Origin: UBA4615 sp044368415
GTDB taxonomy: Bacteria; Pseudomonadota; Gammaproteobacteria; Burkholderiales; Burkholderiaceae_E
Assembly (NCBI GenBank): GCA_044368415.1
Contig: JBIPLJ010000017.1
Span: 7,541 to 71,540 of the forward strand
Direction: 5' to 3'
DNA: 64,000 nucleotides
Both the position numbers and the translations under genes were made by a program. Each line of letters begins with the position of its first letter. Position 1 is the stretch's first letter. The notes under the pieces are model-generated. The model was not told where the DNA came from and did no database searches. It was given only the letters and a program-made list of their open reading frames with translations. Positions 50,969 through 60,053 of this stretch are shown here, piece by piece.

Positions 50969-52153
50969 TCAGAGGGACAGCACGTGCCCCTGCTCGGGTC
51001 GGCCGCGGCCCTCGACCATGTCGACCCAGACGCGTGACACGTCGGCCGGCCCGTGGCCCTCGACCACCGTCATCCAGCCGCCCGCGCCCCGCAGCTTCGC
51101 TGAGAAGCCGTCGCGTGCGGCGGCCAGCCGACGCTCGACCTCCTGCGCGCCCCAGTCGGCGTCGCGCTTCCTCCAACGGCCGGGCGCGAAGAACATTGCG
51201 GGCTTCGGGCCCGGCAGCGGCGCCGGCGCCGCCCCCTCGGAGCGCCGCGGCGCACCCTGCTCCCAGTGCGTGAACCCCACCGCGCAGTCGTATCGAAGCG
51301 CATCGCCCAGCCGCCGGTGGATCGCCTCGCGCATGCGGGCGTCGCCCGACATGTCGACGTAGACCGTCGGCACCTCGGCCTCGAGCGAGCCGGCCGCGTC
51401 GTAGGGCAGTACGCGGTCATAGCAGCCCAGCGCCTCGACGAAGGCGACGTTGCCCGGCGAGGTCAGCCCGAGCACTTCGACGGCCGCGGCCGTGCCGCGG
51501 CGCTGCGCCAGCAACCATGCGGTGGCGTAGGCGGTCTTGCTCGAGGCGCTACCCAGCACCACGCGCCGCGCGCCGAAGAAGCCCTCGTCGGCGAGGAAGT
51601 CGTCGATCAGGAACGCGGTGATGAACAGCGGACTGAGCAGCATCTGCTCGGCCTCGCGCGCGGCGCGCGCCGAGGTGTCCTCGTCCGCCCGCCCGCGTAC
51701 CCGCAGGTAGGTGTTGTACACCGGCGAGAGGCCGGCGCGGTGGGGCGCTGCGTCGGCAAAGCCGCGCGGCCCGAGCGCGGTGGGCTCGACCTCGAGGTGT
51801 GTGGACATAGGCAGGTAGCCGTAGAAGCGATCGCCGACCGGCAGCTCCGGATGCGAGGACACGACCACCGTCGCGAAGCCCCACACCGGCACCCGCCCCC
51901 AGCCCTCGGGCGCGGGAAAGAAGCGCCAGTACTCCAGGCCCGGGGCGGCGCCGCAGGCCCCGTAGGTGACGTTGTTCGCCGTTAGCGCGAAGCGCTCGAC
52001 GCGCAGCACCGCGCGGCCGGGCTCGAGGCCGGTCGCGCCGGGCAGCGGCCCCTCGACAACACGGATGTTGCGCAAGTCGTCCCGGCGAACCTGGATGTCG
52101 ACGAAGCCGGGGGCGTCTTGACGACTATCGGCGGATTCATGTTCTGGTTGCAT
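50969..52153 (-). CDS. DUF2855 family protein
   Basis: A 394-residue protein with the DUF2855 layout: VERFALTANNVTYGACGAAPGLEYWRFFPAP and GRVPVWGFATVV at the start resemble the N-terminal domain of MDR oxidoreductases, and FFGARRVVLGSASSKTAYATAWLL suggests a Rossmann-like core near residue 195. Zinc ligands of alcohol dehydrogenases are not apparent, so it would be a quinone-oxidoreductase-like protein. Function is unknown. Confidence 0.75.
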   Translation of the reverse strand: MQPEHESADSRQDAPGFVDIQVRRDDLRNIRVVEGPLPGATGLEPGRAVLRVERFALTANNVTYGACGAAPGLEYWRFFPAPEGWGRVPVWGFATVVVSSHPELPVGDRFYGYLPMSTHLEVEPTALGPRGFADAAPHRAGLSPVYNTYLRVRGRADEDTSARAAREAEQMLLSPLFITAFLIDDFLADEGFFGARRVVLGSASSKTAYATAWLLAQRRGTAAAVEVLGLTSPGNVAFVEALGCYDRVLPYDAAGSLEAEVPTVYVDMSGDARMREAIHRRLGDALRYDCAVGFTHWEQGAPRRSEGAAPAPLPGPKPAMFFAPGRWRKRDADWGAQEVERRLAAARDGFSAKLRGAGGWMTVVEGHGPADVSRVWVDMVEGRGRPEQGHVLSL

Positions 52154-52215
52154 TGAGCCTCGCGTCTGTAGGCGCTCATCGATTCGAAGGTGGCGGCCGG
52201 TGGCCGCCGAAACCC

Positions 52216-53226
52216 CTACTTCACCATTTTTACGCTGCGATCCAGGAACTCGTTCGTGTACGCGCTCTTCACGTCGAACGGCTTGTCCAGACCGATGTAC
52301 TCCAGCACCAGGCCGTAGTCGGCCTTCATCCGCACGTCGTCGTGGAGGCCGAGCGCGACCTCGCGCGAGGTCCTGTCGCTCATCAGCGTCGCGACCCGCT
52401 TCCAGCTGGTGAGCGCGTTGTCGAACTTGAGCGCGCCGCTGGCCTCGATCAGCGCCTGCACACACGGCTCGGGCAGCGCGATGCAGGCGGCGAACGCACG
52501 CTGCGTGACCTTCACGAAGCGGTCCAACAGCGGCCGGTTCTTCGCGAGGAACTCGGCGTTGACGATCACCGAGTTGCCGTACGGATTCAGGCCTGCGTCC
52601 TTCCACGCGAGGAAGCCCATGTCGTCGCCGAGCGCGCGATGGAAGATGGGGTGGAGGTTGTAGAACGAGGTGGTGGCATCGATCGACTTGGCCTTGAGCG
52701 CAGACAGCTTGGCGTTCGCGTCGATGTTCACCCAGGTGACCGACTTCGGATCCATGCCATTGGACTTCGCGAGCGCCGGCCACATCGTGCGCGCGCCATC
52801 GCCCGCCGGATTGCCGATCTTCTTGCCGACGAGGTCCTTGACCGACCTGATGCCCGAGCTCTCGAGCCAGTAGAAGCCCTGCGGCGAGTTCGCGTAAACG
52901 TTGAAGACGGCGACGAGGTCCGCGCCCTTGCCGCGCGCCACCAGGACGCCGCCCATGTCAGCCACGCCGATCGGGTTCGCGCCCGCGCCGACCTTCTGCG
53001 TGGCCAGCGCCGAGCCGCGGCCCGGCTCGAGGTTCAGGTCGATGCCTTCTTTGACGTACCAACCCTGCTTCTTGGCGAAGTAGTAGGGGGCGTGGTCACT
53101 GCCCGGCACCCCGTCGAGCGCGAAGTCGACCTTAGTCTGCGCGCCGACCGCGGCCGCGCCGAGCAGCGCGGTGCAGAGGGTCGCAACCTGTGTCGCGCGC
53201 GCGGTGAACCCTTGCATCGTTGCCAT
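52216..53226 (-). CDS. ABC transporter substrate-binding protein, NMT1/SsuA type (orphan)
   Basis: A 336-residue periplasmic binding protein: signal peptide to about AVGAQT, then DFALDGVPGSDHAPYYFAKKQGWYVKEGIDLNLEPGRGS, a hallmark of the thiamine-precursor/NitT group, and DLVGKKIGNPAGDGARTMW. No permease or ATPase gene adjoins. It lies 62 bases upstream of the DUF2855 gene on the same strand and could be co-transcribed with it. ATG at 53217 is an alternative start. Confidence 0.88.
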   Translation of the reverse strand: MATMQGFTARATQVATLCTALLGAAAVGAQTKVDFALDGVPGSDHAPYYFAKKQGWYVKEGIDLNLEPGRGSALATQKVGAGANPIGVADMGGVLVARGKGADLVAVFNVYANSPQGFYWLESSGIRSVKDLVGKKIGNPAGDGARTMWPALAKSNGMDPKSVTWVNIDANAKLSALKAKSIDATTSFYNLHPIFHRALGDDMGFLAWKDAGLNPYGNSVIVNAEFLAKNRPLLDRFVKVTQRAFAACIALPEPCVQALIEASGALKFDNALTSWKRVATLMSDRTSREVALGLHDDVRMKADYGLVLEYIGLDKPFDVKSAYTNEFLDRSVKMVK

Positions 53227-53496
53227 CTCGCTCCTCGCCTGTCATCGTGCTGCGGGCGGCCTCGGACTGACTCAGGTCGATGGTATCGACCGGTTTCCGA
53301 GGGTGTCAACGCCGTGCGGTGCCCGTGTGCATGCGCGCCGGAAGCCTCGCGATCGGCTCGCTCGACGCGCCGGGCTTCGAGATCGGCGCGATGCCGGCTC
53401 TAGAGCCCGCCCTCCACACCCGCGCTTGCCAGCCCGCGAACCTCGGCGCACGGTGGGACGTCTCCCATCACGGGCCGCCTCCCCGCGCCACCGACC

Positions 53497-54780
53497 TTGA
53501 CCGATCCGACTGCCTCGCCCCGCGCCACACGCGCCAGCGGCCCCGTGCTGCATGCGGCCGACCTGCGCGGCCTCGCCCGCCTCGGCATCGATGCCGTGAC
53601 CGGTGTCACCGATATCGTCGAAGGCATGCACGCCGCGATCGCGCAGCCCTCGTGGCCGCTCGGGCCGGCCGGGCCGGCGCGCGCCCGCGGCCTGAGCGGC
53701 TTCGTCTATCGCACCGTGCGCGGCACCACGCGTGCCGTCGGCGCTGGGCTGGACGCGGTGCTGGGCGGCGTCGGGTCGGTCGCCAGGCCCGCTGCGCCGG
53801 GACACGCCCCCTCCGCGCGCCGCGAGGCCCTGCTCGCCGCGCTCAACGGCGTCTGGGGTGACCACCTCGTCGCCACCGGCAATCCGCTCGCGATTCCGAT
53901 GACGCTGCGCGTCGACGGGCGCGTAATCGACCCCGCGGTGGGCTCCTCGCACGGCGACGGCCGCCGGCTGCTGGTGATGGTCCACGGGCTGTGCATGAAC
54001 GACCTGCAGTGGCGCAGCAACGGCCACGACCACGGCGCGATGCTCGCCGAGACGGCGGGCTGGACGACGCTGCATGTCCACTACAACACCGGGCTACGCG
54101 TGGCGGACAACGGGCGCGCGCTCGACGCCCTGCTCGAGGACCTGCTCTCGCTTTGGCCGGTGCGCGTCGAGGCGCTCGTGCTGCTCTGCCATAGCATGGG
54201 CGGCCTCGTCGCACGCAGCGCCTGCCACGCGGCGACCGCGGCCGACCATCGCTGGCCCGCGTCGCTGTCGGCGATGGTTTGCCTCGGCACGCCGCACCAC
54301 GGCGCCCCGCTCGAGCGACTCGGCCACATCGTCGACCGCACACTCGGCGCGAGCCCGTACGGCGTGCCGCTCGCACGGCTCGGACGGGGCCGCAGCGCTG
54401 GCATCACCGACCTGCGCCACGGACTGCTGCGCGATGAGGACCGTGCGGGCGACGACCGGTTCGCCCATGCACACGACACGCGCGTACCAACGCCGCTGCC
54501 GGCGGGCGTGCCGGTCTACCTGGTCGCCGCCACCACCGCGGCGCGCGTCGGCGGACGGCGCGACACCTGGGTCGGCGACGGCATGGTGCCGCTGGCGAGC
54601 GCGCTCGGCGAGCATCCCGATCCGGCCTTCGCGCTCGGCGTGCCGCGCGCACGCCGCTTGATGGTCGCCGCGGCCAACCACTGGGACCTGCTCGAGCACC
54701 CCAAGGTCGCGGCGCGCTTGCGCCGCTGGCTCGGCGGCCCGGCGCGCCTCACTCCACCGGCACCGGCCGCAGCGCGTTGA
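53497..54780 (+). CDS. Alpha/beta hydrolase (lipase/esterase-like)
   Basis: A 427-residue protein whose second half is an alpha/beta hydrolase: LLVMVHGLCMNDLQW (oxyanion region near residue 155), LLCHSMGGLVARSA (nucleophile elbow, near residue 230), LGTPHHGAPLE, and a late histidine in AANHWDLLEHP. The first 130 residues are helical and Ala/Gly-rich, as in related putative lipases. The start at 53497 is a TTG; later GTG or ATG starts are possible, so the N-terminus is uncertain. The 3' end overlaps the cytochrome gene on the other strand by 32 bases. The 270 bases upstream contain nothing recognisable. Confidence 0.78.
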   Translation: MTDPTASPRATRASGPVLHAADLRGLARLGIDAVTGVTDIVEGMHAAIAQPSWPLGPAGPARARGLSGFVYRTVRGTTRAVGAGLDAVLGGVGSVARPAAPGHAPSARREALLAALNGVWGDHLVATGNPLAIPMTLRVDGRVIDPAVGSSHGDGRRLLVMVHGLCMNDLQWRSNGHDHGAMLAETAGWTTLHVHYNTGLRVADNGRALDALLEDLLSLWPVRVEALVLLCHSMGGLVARSACHAATAADHRWPASLSAMVCLGTPHHGAPLERLGHIVDRTLGASPYGVPLARLGRGRSAGITDLRHGLLRDEDRAGDDRFAHAHDTRVPTPLPAGVPVYLVAATTAARVGGRRDTWVGDGMVPLASALGEHPDPAFALGVPRARRLMVAAANHWDLLEHPKVAARLRRWLGGPARLTPPAPAAAR

Positions 54781-56113
54781 CCACGCGCTGGTCTACGGCC
54801 GGGGCGGAATGGCCCCAGCTGTTGCGCAGCCAGTTCACCAGTGCGGCCGCCTCACGGTCGTCGAGACCGGGGCCGGCCGGCGGCATGCCGTAGGGCCGGG
54901 GGTTCGCGCGGGTGGCCGGCGGGAAGCCGCCGTGCAGCACCGCGCGGATCGCGTTGACCGGCGAGGCCATCGTCAGCGTGCGGTTGCCGGCGAGGACGGG
55001 CCAGTGCGGCGGTGCGCCTTCGCCCTGCTCGCCGTGGCAGTCGGCGCAGCGCTCGCGATAGAGCCGCGCGCCGAGCTCGAGCGATGCGCTGCCTGGACGG
55101 AGGTCCGCGCGCCCCGGTGCCGCCGGCGGCTCGATGAGAGGCAGCGCGCGCAGGTAGATCGCCATTGCCTCGAGGTCGGCGGGTACCAGGTACTGCAGGC
55201 TGTTGGCCACCACCTGCGCCATCGGGCCGCTCGCGACCGCACGCGCATTCAAGCCCGCACCCAGCCATTCGCGCGTCTCGGCCTGCGTCCACGCGGCGAC
55301 GCCGCCGTCGCGCCCGTCGAGCAGCGAGGGGACATGCCAGCCCTCCAGGGGCGCCGCAGCCCCGCCGAGTGGCGCGCCCCGCGGGGCGCCGAGCGCGTTG
55401 CGCGCGGTGTGGCAGGCGCCGCAGTGGCCCAGTCCCTGCACGAGGTAGGCGCCGCGGTTCCATACCGCATCGCGCGCCGGATCGGGCTCGAATCGCCCCG
55501 GGCGGAAGAACAGCAGCAACCAGCCGTCGAGCAGCCCGGGCAGGTTCCACGGGAAGCGCAGCGCGTGCGGCCGGTTCGGCGCGTGCACCGGCGCGAGGCT
55601 GCGCAAATAGGCATGCAGCGCGTCGGCATCCGCGTCCGACACCCGCGTGTAGTCGGTGTACGGGAACGCCGGATAGAGCGCGTGGCCGTCCCGAGAACGG
55701 CCCTCGCGCAGCGCGCGCCGGAAATCGTCAGCGTTCCAGGCGCCGAGACCGGTCTCGACATCGGGCGTGAGGTTCGACGCATGGATCGTGCCGAAGGGCG
55801 TCACGATGCCGCGGCCGCCTGCGTAGGGCGCGCCGCCGCGCGCGGTGTGGCAGCCGGCGCAGTTCCCGGCAAGCGCGAGGTAGGCGCCGCGGGCCACCGG
55901 GTCGGCCGAGGACGGGTCGGGTGCGGCAGCGGGCGTGGCTGGTACCGCGGTTGCCGAGGTTGCCACCCAGGCGTTTGTCACGGACGTGACGATCTCGCCG
56001 GGCGACCCGCCGGCCGGCGTCGCGTGACGCCCGATCAGTGTGGCGAGTACGAGCCCGATGACCCCCAGCAGCAGCAGCAGCAGTCCGGCATTGCGGCGCG
56101 TGCGCGGGTTCAT
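54749..56113 (-). CDS. Tri-heme cytochrome c
   Basis: A 454-residue membrane-anchored cytochrome. One N-terminal membrane helix (residues 9-26) is followed by three c-type domains with heme motifs CAGCH, CGACH and CADCH. The pattern of three domains with TPFGTIHASNLTPD after the first heme is that of cytochrome subunits of membrane dehydrogenases (alcohol, gluconate, aldehyde). No dehydrogenase subunit is encoded nearby. The start overlaps the upstream diheme gene stop (ATGA). Confidence 0.92.
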   Translation of the reverse strand: MNPRTRRNAGLLLLLLGVIGLVLATLIGRHATPAGGSPGEIVTSVTNAWVATSATAVPATPAAAPDPSSADPVARGAYLALAGNCAGCHTARGGAPYAGGRGIVTPFGTIHASNLTPDVETGLGAWNADDFRRALREGRSRDGHALYPAFPYTDYTRVSDADADALHAYLRSLAPVHAPNRPHALRFPWNLPGLLDGWLLLFFRPGRFEPDPARDAVWNRGAYLVQGLGHCGACHTARNALGAPRGAPLGGAAAPLEGWHVPSLLDGRDGGVAAWTQAETREWLGAGLNARAVASGPMAQVVANSLQYLVPADLEAMAIYLRALPLIEPPAAPGRADLRPGSASLELGARLYRERCADCHGEQGEGAPPHWPVLAGNRTLTMASPVNAIRAVLHGGFPPATRANPRPYGMPPAGPGLDDREAAALVNWLRNSWGHSAPAVDQRVVNALRPVPVE

Positions 56114-56835
56114 CGCCCGAGCCCGCCGCAGTCGAGCGGCATCCTGGCCGGCAGTGCCACGGCGGGTCGCGCCGCCGACGGCACGGGCTGCGATGCGAGC
56201 CAGGCGGTGACCGCCGCGATGTCCTCGGCCGGCAACCGGCGCGCGATCGTCGCCATGCAGTCGGGCGCCATCGCGCGGCGCGTGCCGTTGAGCCATGCGC
56301 CGAATTGCGCGTTCAGGTAGTCGCGGGGCAACCCGAGCAACCCCGGCACTGACGGCTGCGCGCCCAGCAGCGCCTCGCCGTGGCAGGCTGTGCAGGCGGG
56401 CAGCTCGCGCGACGGGTCGCCCGCGACCACCAGCCGGCGGCCGCGCTCGAGCACTTCCAGCGACACCGCAGGCGGGGGCGGCGCCGGATACGGCGGATGG
56501 CGCGACGCGAAGTGCGCCGCGATCTCGCGCAGGTAGTCGTCCGACAAGTGCCCGACCATCCAGGTCATCGAGGGCACAGCGCGCCGGCCGTCGCGGAAGT
56601 TGAGCAGCTGATTCGCGAGGTAGCCCGCAGGCTTGCCCGCGATCCGCGGGTAATAGCCGTCGGCGGTCGCTCGGCCCTGATCGCCGTGGCAGCCGGTGCA
56701 GGCGAGGAGGCGGGCGTCGATCGTGTCAGGAGGCGGGGCCGCTGCAAAGGCCGTCGCCCCCGGCAGCGCGAGGGCCAGGACGAAGGTGAGCGCGAGCGCG
56801 ACGCGGATCAGGAACGGCATGGAGCGGTGAGACAT
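56110..56835 (-). CDS. Di-heme cytochrome c
   Basis: A 241-residue periplasmic cytochrome of the cytochrome c4 type: signal peptide ending ATAFAAAP, two c domains with CTGCH and CTACH, and conserved segments (RIAGKPAGYLANQLLNFRDG, MTWMVGHLSDDYLREIAAHFAS) typical of c4-like proteins. It may hand electrons between the tri-heme protein and a terminal oxidase. ATG at 56820 is an alternative start. Confidence 0.9.
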   Translation of the reverse strand: MSHRSMPFLIRVALALTFVLALALPGATAFAAAPPPDTIDARLLACTGCHGDQGRATADGYYPRIAGKPAGYLANQLLNFRDGRRAVPSMTWMVGHLSDDYLREIAAHFASRHPPYPAPPPPAVSLEVLERGRRLVVAGDPSRELPACTACHGEALLGAQPSVPGLLGLPRDYLNAQFGAWLNGTRRAMAPDCMATIARRLPAEDIAAVTAWLASQPVPSAARPAVALPARMPLDCGGLGR

Positions 56836-57063
56836 TCAAGACGGCGCTCGGGCCGCGGGCAGCCAGGAAGCAGCCAGGGCCGAAGACGAACACTTTCGAG
56901 TATAGCGAGCCGGACCCGGCGTCCTGCGCCGGGCCGGGCCGGGCGAGCCTCATTGCCACGACCCGCGACGAAACGAAACGTCCGATGCAGGCTCGCTTCT
57001 TGCCTCGACACAACCCTGACCTACGCCGCGCGATCGTGCGCGGCGCCTCCTGCCAGCCCCGCA

Positions 57064-57794
57064 TGACCTTCTGCATCGGTATCCACATCGACGCCGGGCT
57101 GCTCGCCCTGGCCGACACCCAGATCGTCCGCGGCGAGCAGGTCTCGAGCAAGGCGAAGCTGTCGATGCTCGAAGTGGGGCCGCGCCGGCTGTTCCTAATG
57201 ACCTCGGGCCTGCGCTCAGTGCGCGACAAGGCGGTCAGCCGCCTCGAGGACCGGCTCGCGGCGATGCCCGAGCCGTACACCCGCGCGCACCAGCTCGTCT
57301 CCGCGTTCGGTGACGTGCTGCGCGAGGTGCGTGTCGAGGATGAGGCGACGCTCAACGCCGGCGGCCTGTCGTTCAACCTGCACGCGATCATCGGCGGCCA
57401 GCTCGCGGCCGACGCCGGGCCCTGCCTGTTCCAGGTCTTCCCGGAGTGCAACTGGATCGCTGCGACGCAGGACTCGCCGTACTTCGTCATCGGCCGAAGC
57501 CACTTCGGCAAGCCGATCCTCGACAGACTGCTCGGCCATCGCACGCCGCTGCGTACCGCGCTTGCGCTTGCCTACCTGGCGTTCGACGCGACGCGGGCCA
57601 GCGTCGTCGACGTGGATTTCCCGATCGACGTGGTGGTCGACGACGGCGCGGGCGCGGGTTTCCGGCAATGCCGGTTCACCGCCGACGACCTCGCCGCCGC
57701 GCGCGACGGCTGGCATACGGAGCTCGAGGGGGCGCTGAAGGCGTTCCCGATGGGCTGGGCCGACCCACTGTGGCGCGCCCGACCCGAAGGTTGA
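57064..57794 (+). CDS. Proteasome-type Ntn hydrolase (Anbu/HslV-like)
   Basis: A 243-residue protein of the 20S proteasome/HslV superfamily. Thr2, exposed after Met removal, would be the nucleophile, with Asp18 (LALADTQ) and Lys30/Lys32 (SSKAKLS) as the other active-site residues; FLMTSGLRSVRDKAV and a glycine-rich FNLHAIIGGQ strand follow the family. Length and the MTFCI start resemble Anbu, the bacterial proteasome-related protein, but the genes that normally accompany Anbu (transglutaminase, alpha-E and ATP-grasp proteins) are not here. Confidence 0.8.
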
Positions 57795-57930
57795 CCCACA
57801 CTTTCGATCGACGTCTACAGCGCGATGAGCAACCGGATCGGCAACGAGTCGTGCTTCTACTTTTCGGTGAGGGTGGACAAACGCGTGCGGGTGTCGGCGG
57901 GCGCGGGGGCGAGCGCGCGATCGCGTGGGG

Positions 57931-59049
57931 TCACCCGGCGCGCAGGTGTGACAGCGCGATGGACTGTTCCTGCAGCACCCGGTTGTCCAGGTCGAGCAGC
58001 GACAGCTTCAGTTCTCCGGCGGCGAAGTCGACACTGACGATCCCATGATGGTTGACCGTTACCAGCGGGCCGACGCGGTTGGGGCCGGGCTCGTTCGCCG
58101 TCGACCAAATCCTGGTGGCGCCGCTGGAGGTCATCTCCCACAGCGGATAGTTCAGCTCGGGCCCGGCGTGCCGGTAGATGCCGCCGATGTGCCGGTCGCC
58201 TGAAACCAGCACGACGCCACGCGCGCCGCTGGTCCGGATGGTTCTAAACAGCCGTTCACGCTCCAGCGGCAGGTTGCCCCAGCGTTCCCAGCCGTGGCCT
58301 TCAGTCACACACTGGATGCTGCTGACGATGAGGTGTGCATCGGCGGGCGTGGCCAGACGTTGTTCCAGCCACCGCCACTGGGCCGCGCCGAGCATCGTCT
58401 TGGTCGGGTCGGGGTCGGGCAGGTAGCGTTCCTTGCCGATGGCGCCGCGCTGGTCGGTCGGCCTCAGCGGCGAGCGGAACCATCGCGTGTCCAGCCCGAT
58501 GACCTGCACACGCTGCTCGCCGGCGGCAACCATCTGCGCGTGGTACACACCCGCACGCAAGCGGCGCGGGTCCGCCTCGGACACGCGCCAGAAGCGCAGG
58601 AACTCGTCCTTGGCGACTTGCGCCAGTTCCCAGCCTGCGCCGCCGTCGTTCAGGCCGTAGTCGTGGTCGTCCCATACGGCCAGGTGCGGCACGGTCTGGC
58701 GCAGACGCTGGAAGCCGGGCTTGGCACCCAACGCGTCATAGGCGGCGCGCAGCCGCGCCTGCGTGGCCGGGGGGTCGCTTGCGTAGACGTTGTCGCCGGC
58801 AAAGATAAAGAAGTCGGGCCGCATCGCCAGCGCCGCATCCCACACCGGTTGGGGCTCATTCTGGTCGGCGCAACTGGTGACGCCCACACGCAGCAGACCG
58901 GGCCGGGCCGTCGGCGACACGCCTGGCGCCGCCGGCGCACACGCCGACATCAACCCGGCGGCAGAACCGCCCAGCGCGGCAGCAGCCACTGCAATGGCGC
59001 GCCGAGTGCCCCCTGCCAGCAGGCGGCGGCGCGAGCAGATCGTGTTCAT
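57931..59049 (-). CDS. PhoD-like metallophosphatase, Tat-exported
   Basis: A 372-residue exported phosphatase. The N-terminus has SRRRLLAGG and a hydrophobic stretch ending MSAC, consistent with Tat export and lipid attachment. Metal-site motifs of alkaline phosphatase D are present: FIFAGDNVYASD, VWDDHDYGLND and LVSGDRHIGGIY. The ATG at 59049 puts the twin arginine close to the start; ATGs at 59070 and 59094 are alternatives. It borders the compositional change at about 59.1 kb. Confidence 0.85.
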   Translation of the reverse strand: MNTICSRRRLLAGGTRRAIAVAAAALGGSAAGLMSACAPAAPGVSPTARPGLLRVGVTSCADQNEPQPVWDAALAMRPDFFIFAGDNVYASDPPATQARLRAAYDALGAKPGFQRLRQTVPHLAVWDDHDYGLNDGGAGWELAQVAKDEFLRFWRVSEADPRRLRAGVYHAQMVAAGEQRVQVIGLDTRWFRSPLRPTDQRGAIGKERYLPDPDPTKTMLGAAQWRWLEQRLATPADAHLIVSSIQCVTEGHGWERWGNLPLERERLFRTIRTSGARGVVLVSGDRHIGGIYRHAGPELNYPLWEMTSSGATRIWSTANEPGPNRVGPLVTVNHHGIVSVDFAAGELKLSLLDLDNRVLQEQSIALSHLRAG

Positions 59050-59110
59050 GGACAGCCGAGGACGGTTCATCGAGGAAGCGTGAGGATAGTGCATCAGAGC
59101 ACCCTATTGA

Positions 59111-59500
59111 CTCCCCCTTTCGGACTTTCGGAAGAAGCCGCACAACCAGGATCCCAAGGTCTGCGCGTGGTCGAAGACTCACCCGGCAAGTGCCTTCTAC
59201 ATGACGACATTGACGATCCCGGAGATCGAACGCGGCGCACTGATGGAAGAGACAAGGAATTCGCCGCAGGCCTCGGTACTGCGCACATGGTTCAATGCAC
59301 TTCGCATCGCCTAAGCGGGCTGTGTGCTGCCTTTCAACGAGGGGGCTGCCATTCGCGCTGCTCAACGCTCTGGCGGCAACCGCCCTTCGGTAGACCTCAT
59401 GATCGCGGCCATTGCGCTGGAGTTCGGCGATGCCGTTACGCCGCGCAACGTACCGTGTTTCAGTTTCGCCGGTCTTGCAGTCGTGGGCCCGTGGGCCTGA
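59111..59500 (+). pseudogene. VapC/FitB-type PIN-domain toxin remnant
   Basis: One frame reads as a PIN-domain toxin lacking its first strand: LSDFRKKPHNQDPKVCAW, then SAFYMTTLTIPEIERGALME, a TAA stop near 59312, and in the same frame the C-terminal half GCVLPFN, SVDLMIAAIALEFGD and VTPRNVPCFSFAGLAVVGPW to the TGA at 59498. The N-terminal L-D-T-N-V acidic segment is absent, and no antitoxin gene precedes it. It is thus inactivated by 5' truncation and a nonsense codon. Confidence 0.75.
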
Positions 59501-59660
59501 CCCGACGCCCGTGGCTCGAGATGTTCGGTACCGAACGGACGCCAAGAGCGGGCAAGCCTAGGATTGCGGTTGAGCGATTCATGGTCACCCAAGCGCAAGC
59601 TGAGGCGTCATCGACCCGCGTGAGGCGTGTGCGGTAGAGCCTGCCAACCGAGGAGTTGCG

Positions 59661-60053
59661 ATGAAGGGGTTCGTGCAGGATATCGAGGGTCTGGCGAGCC
59701 GAAACGTCGAGTTCCGCCACGTGCTTTACACGGCTGAGAACTGCCAGCTCGTGCTGATGGCCTTGAAGGCCCGGGAAGAGATCGGAACAGAGGTTCACCA
59801 CCTCGACCAGTTCTTCAGAGTTGAGCAGGGCAATGGCGAGGCCATCCTTGACGGGGTCAGGACCGAGATCCGCGCCGGATATGCAGTGCTCGTGCCGGCG
59901 GGGACGAGGCACAACATCGTCAACACCGGCCTGGAATCCTTGAAGCTCTACACGCTCTATGCGCCGCCGAACCATCGTGACGGGGTGGTCCACCACACTC
60001 GTGCCGAGGCCCAGGCCGACGGAGAGCACTTCGACGGGAAGACCTCGGAGTGA
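59661..60053 (+). CDS. Cupin-domain protein
   Basis: A 130-residue single-cupin protein. The first cupin motif reads GTEVHHLDQFFRVEQGNGEAILDG and the second VPAGTRHNIVNTG; His46, His47 and the histidine at about 84 are probable metal ligands. A GAGGAG ribosome binding site precedes the ATG. The stop overlaps the following prenyltransferase start (GTGA), so the two are coupled. Function is unassigned. Confidence 0.85.
   Translation: MKGFVQDIEGLASRNVEFRHVLYTAENCQLVLMALKAREEIGTEVHHLDQFFRVEQGNGEAILDGVRTEIRAGYAVLVPAGTRHNIVNTGLESLKLYTLYAPPNHRDGVVHHTRAEAQADGEHFDGKTSE

Noticed and set aside
48485..51037. 850-codon plus-strand frame across plsB
   Set aside because: The translation is a repetitive Arg/Gln/His/Val mix typical of an antisense frame; plsB is complete on the minus strand.
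58294..59637. 447-codon plus-strand frame spanning the PhoD-like gene and the region after it
   Set aside because: Its first two thirds are antisense to the phosphatase, and its last part is out of frame with the PIN-domain remnant, which reads better in the neighbouring frame.
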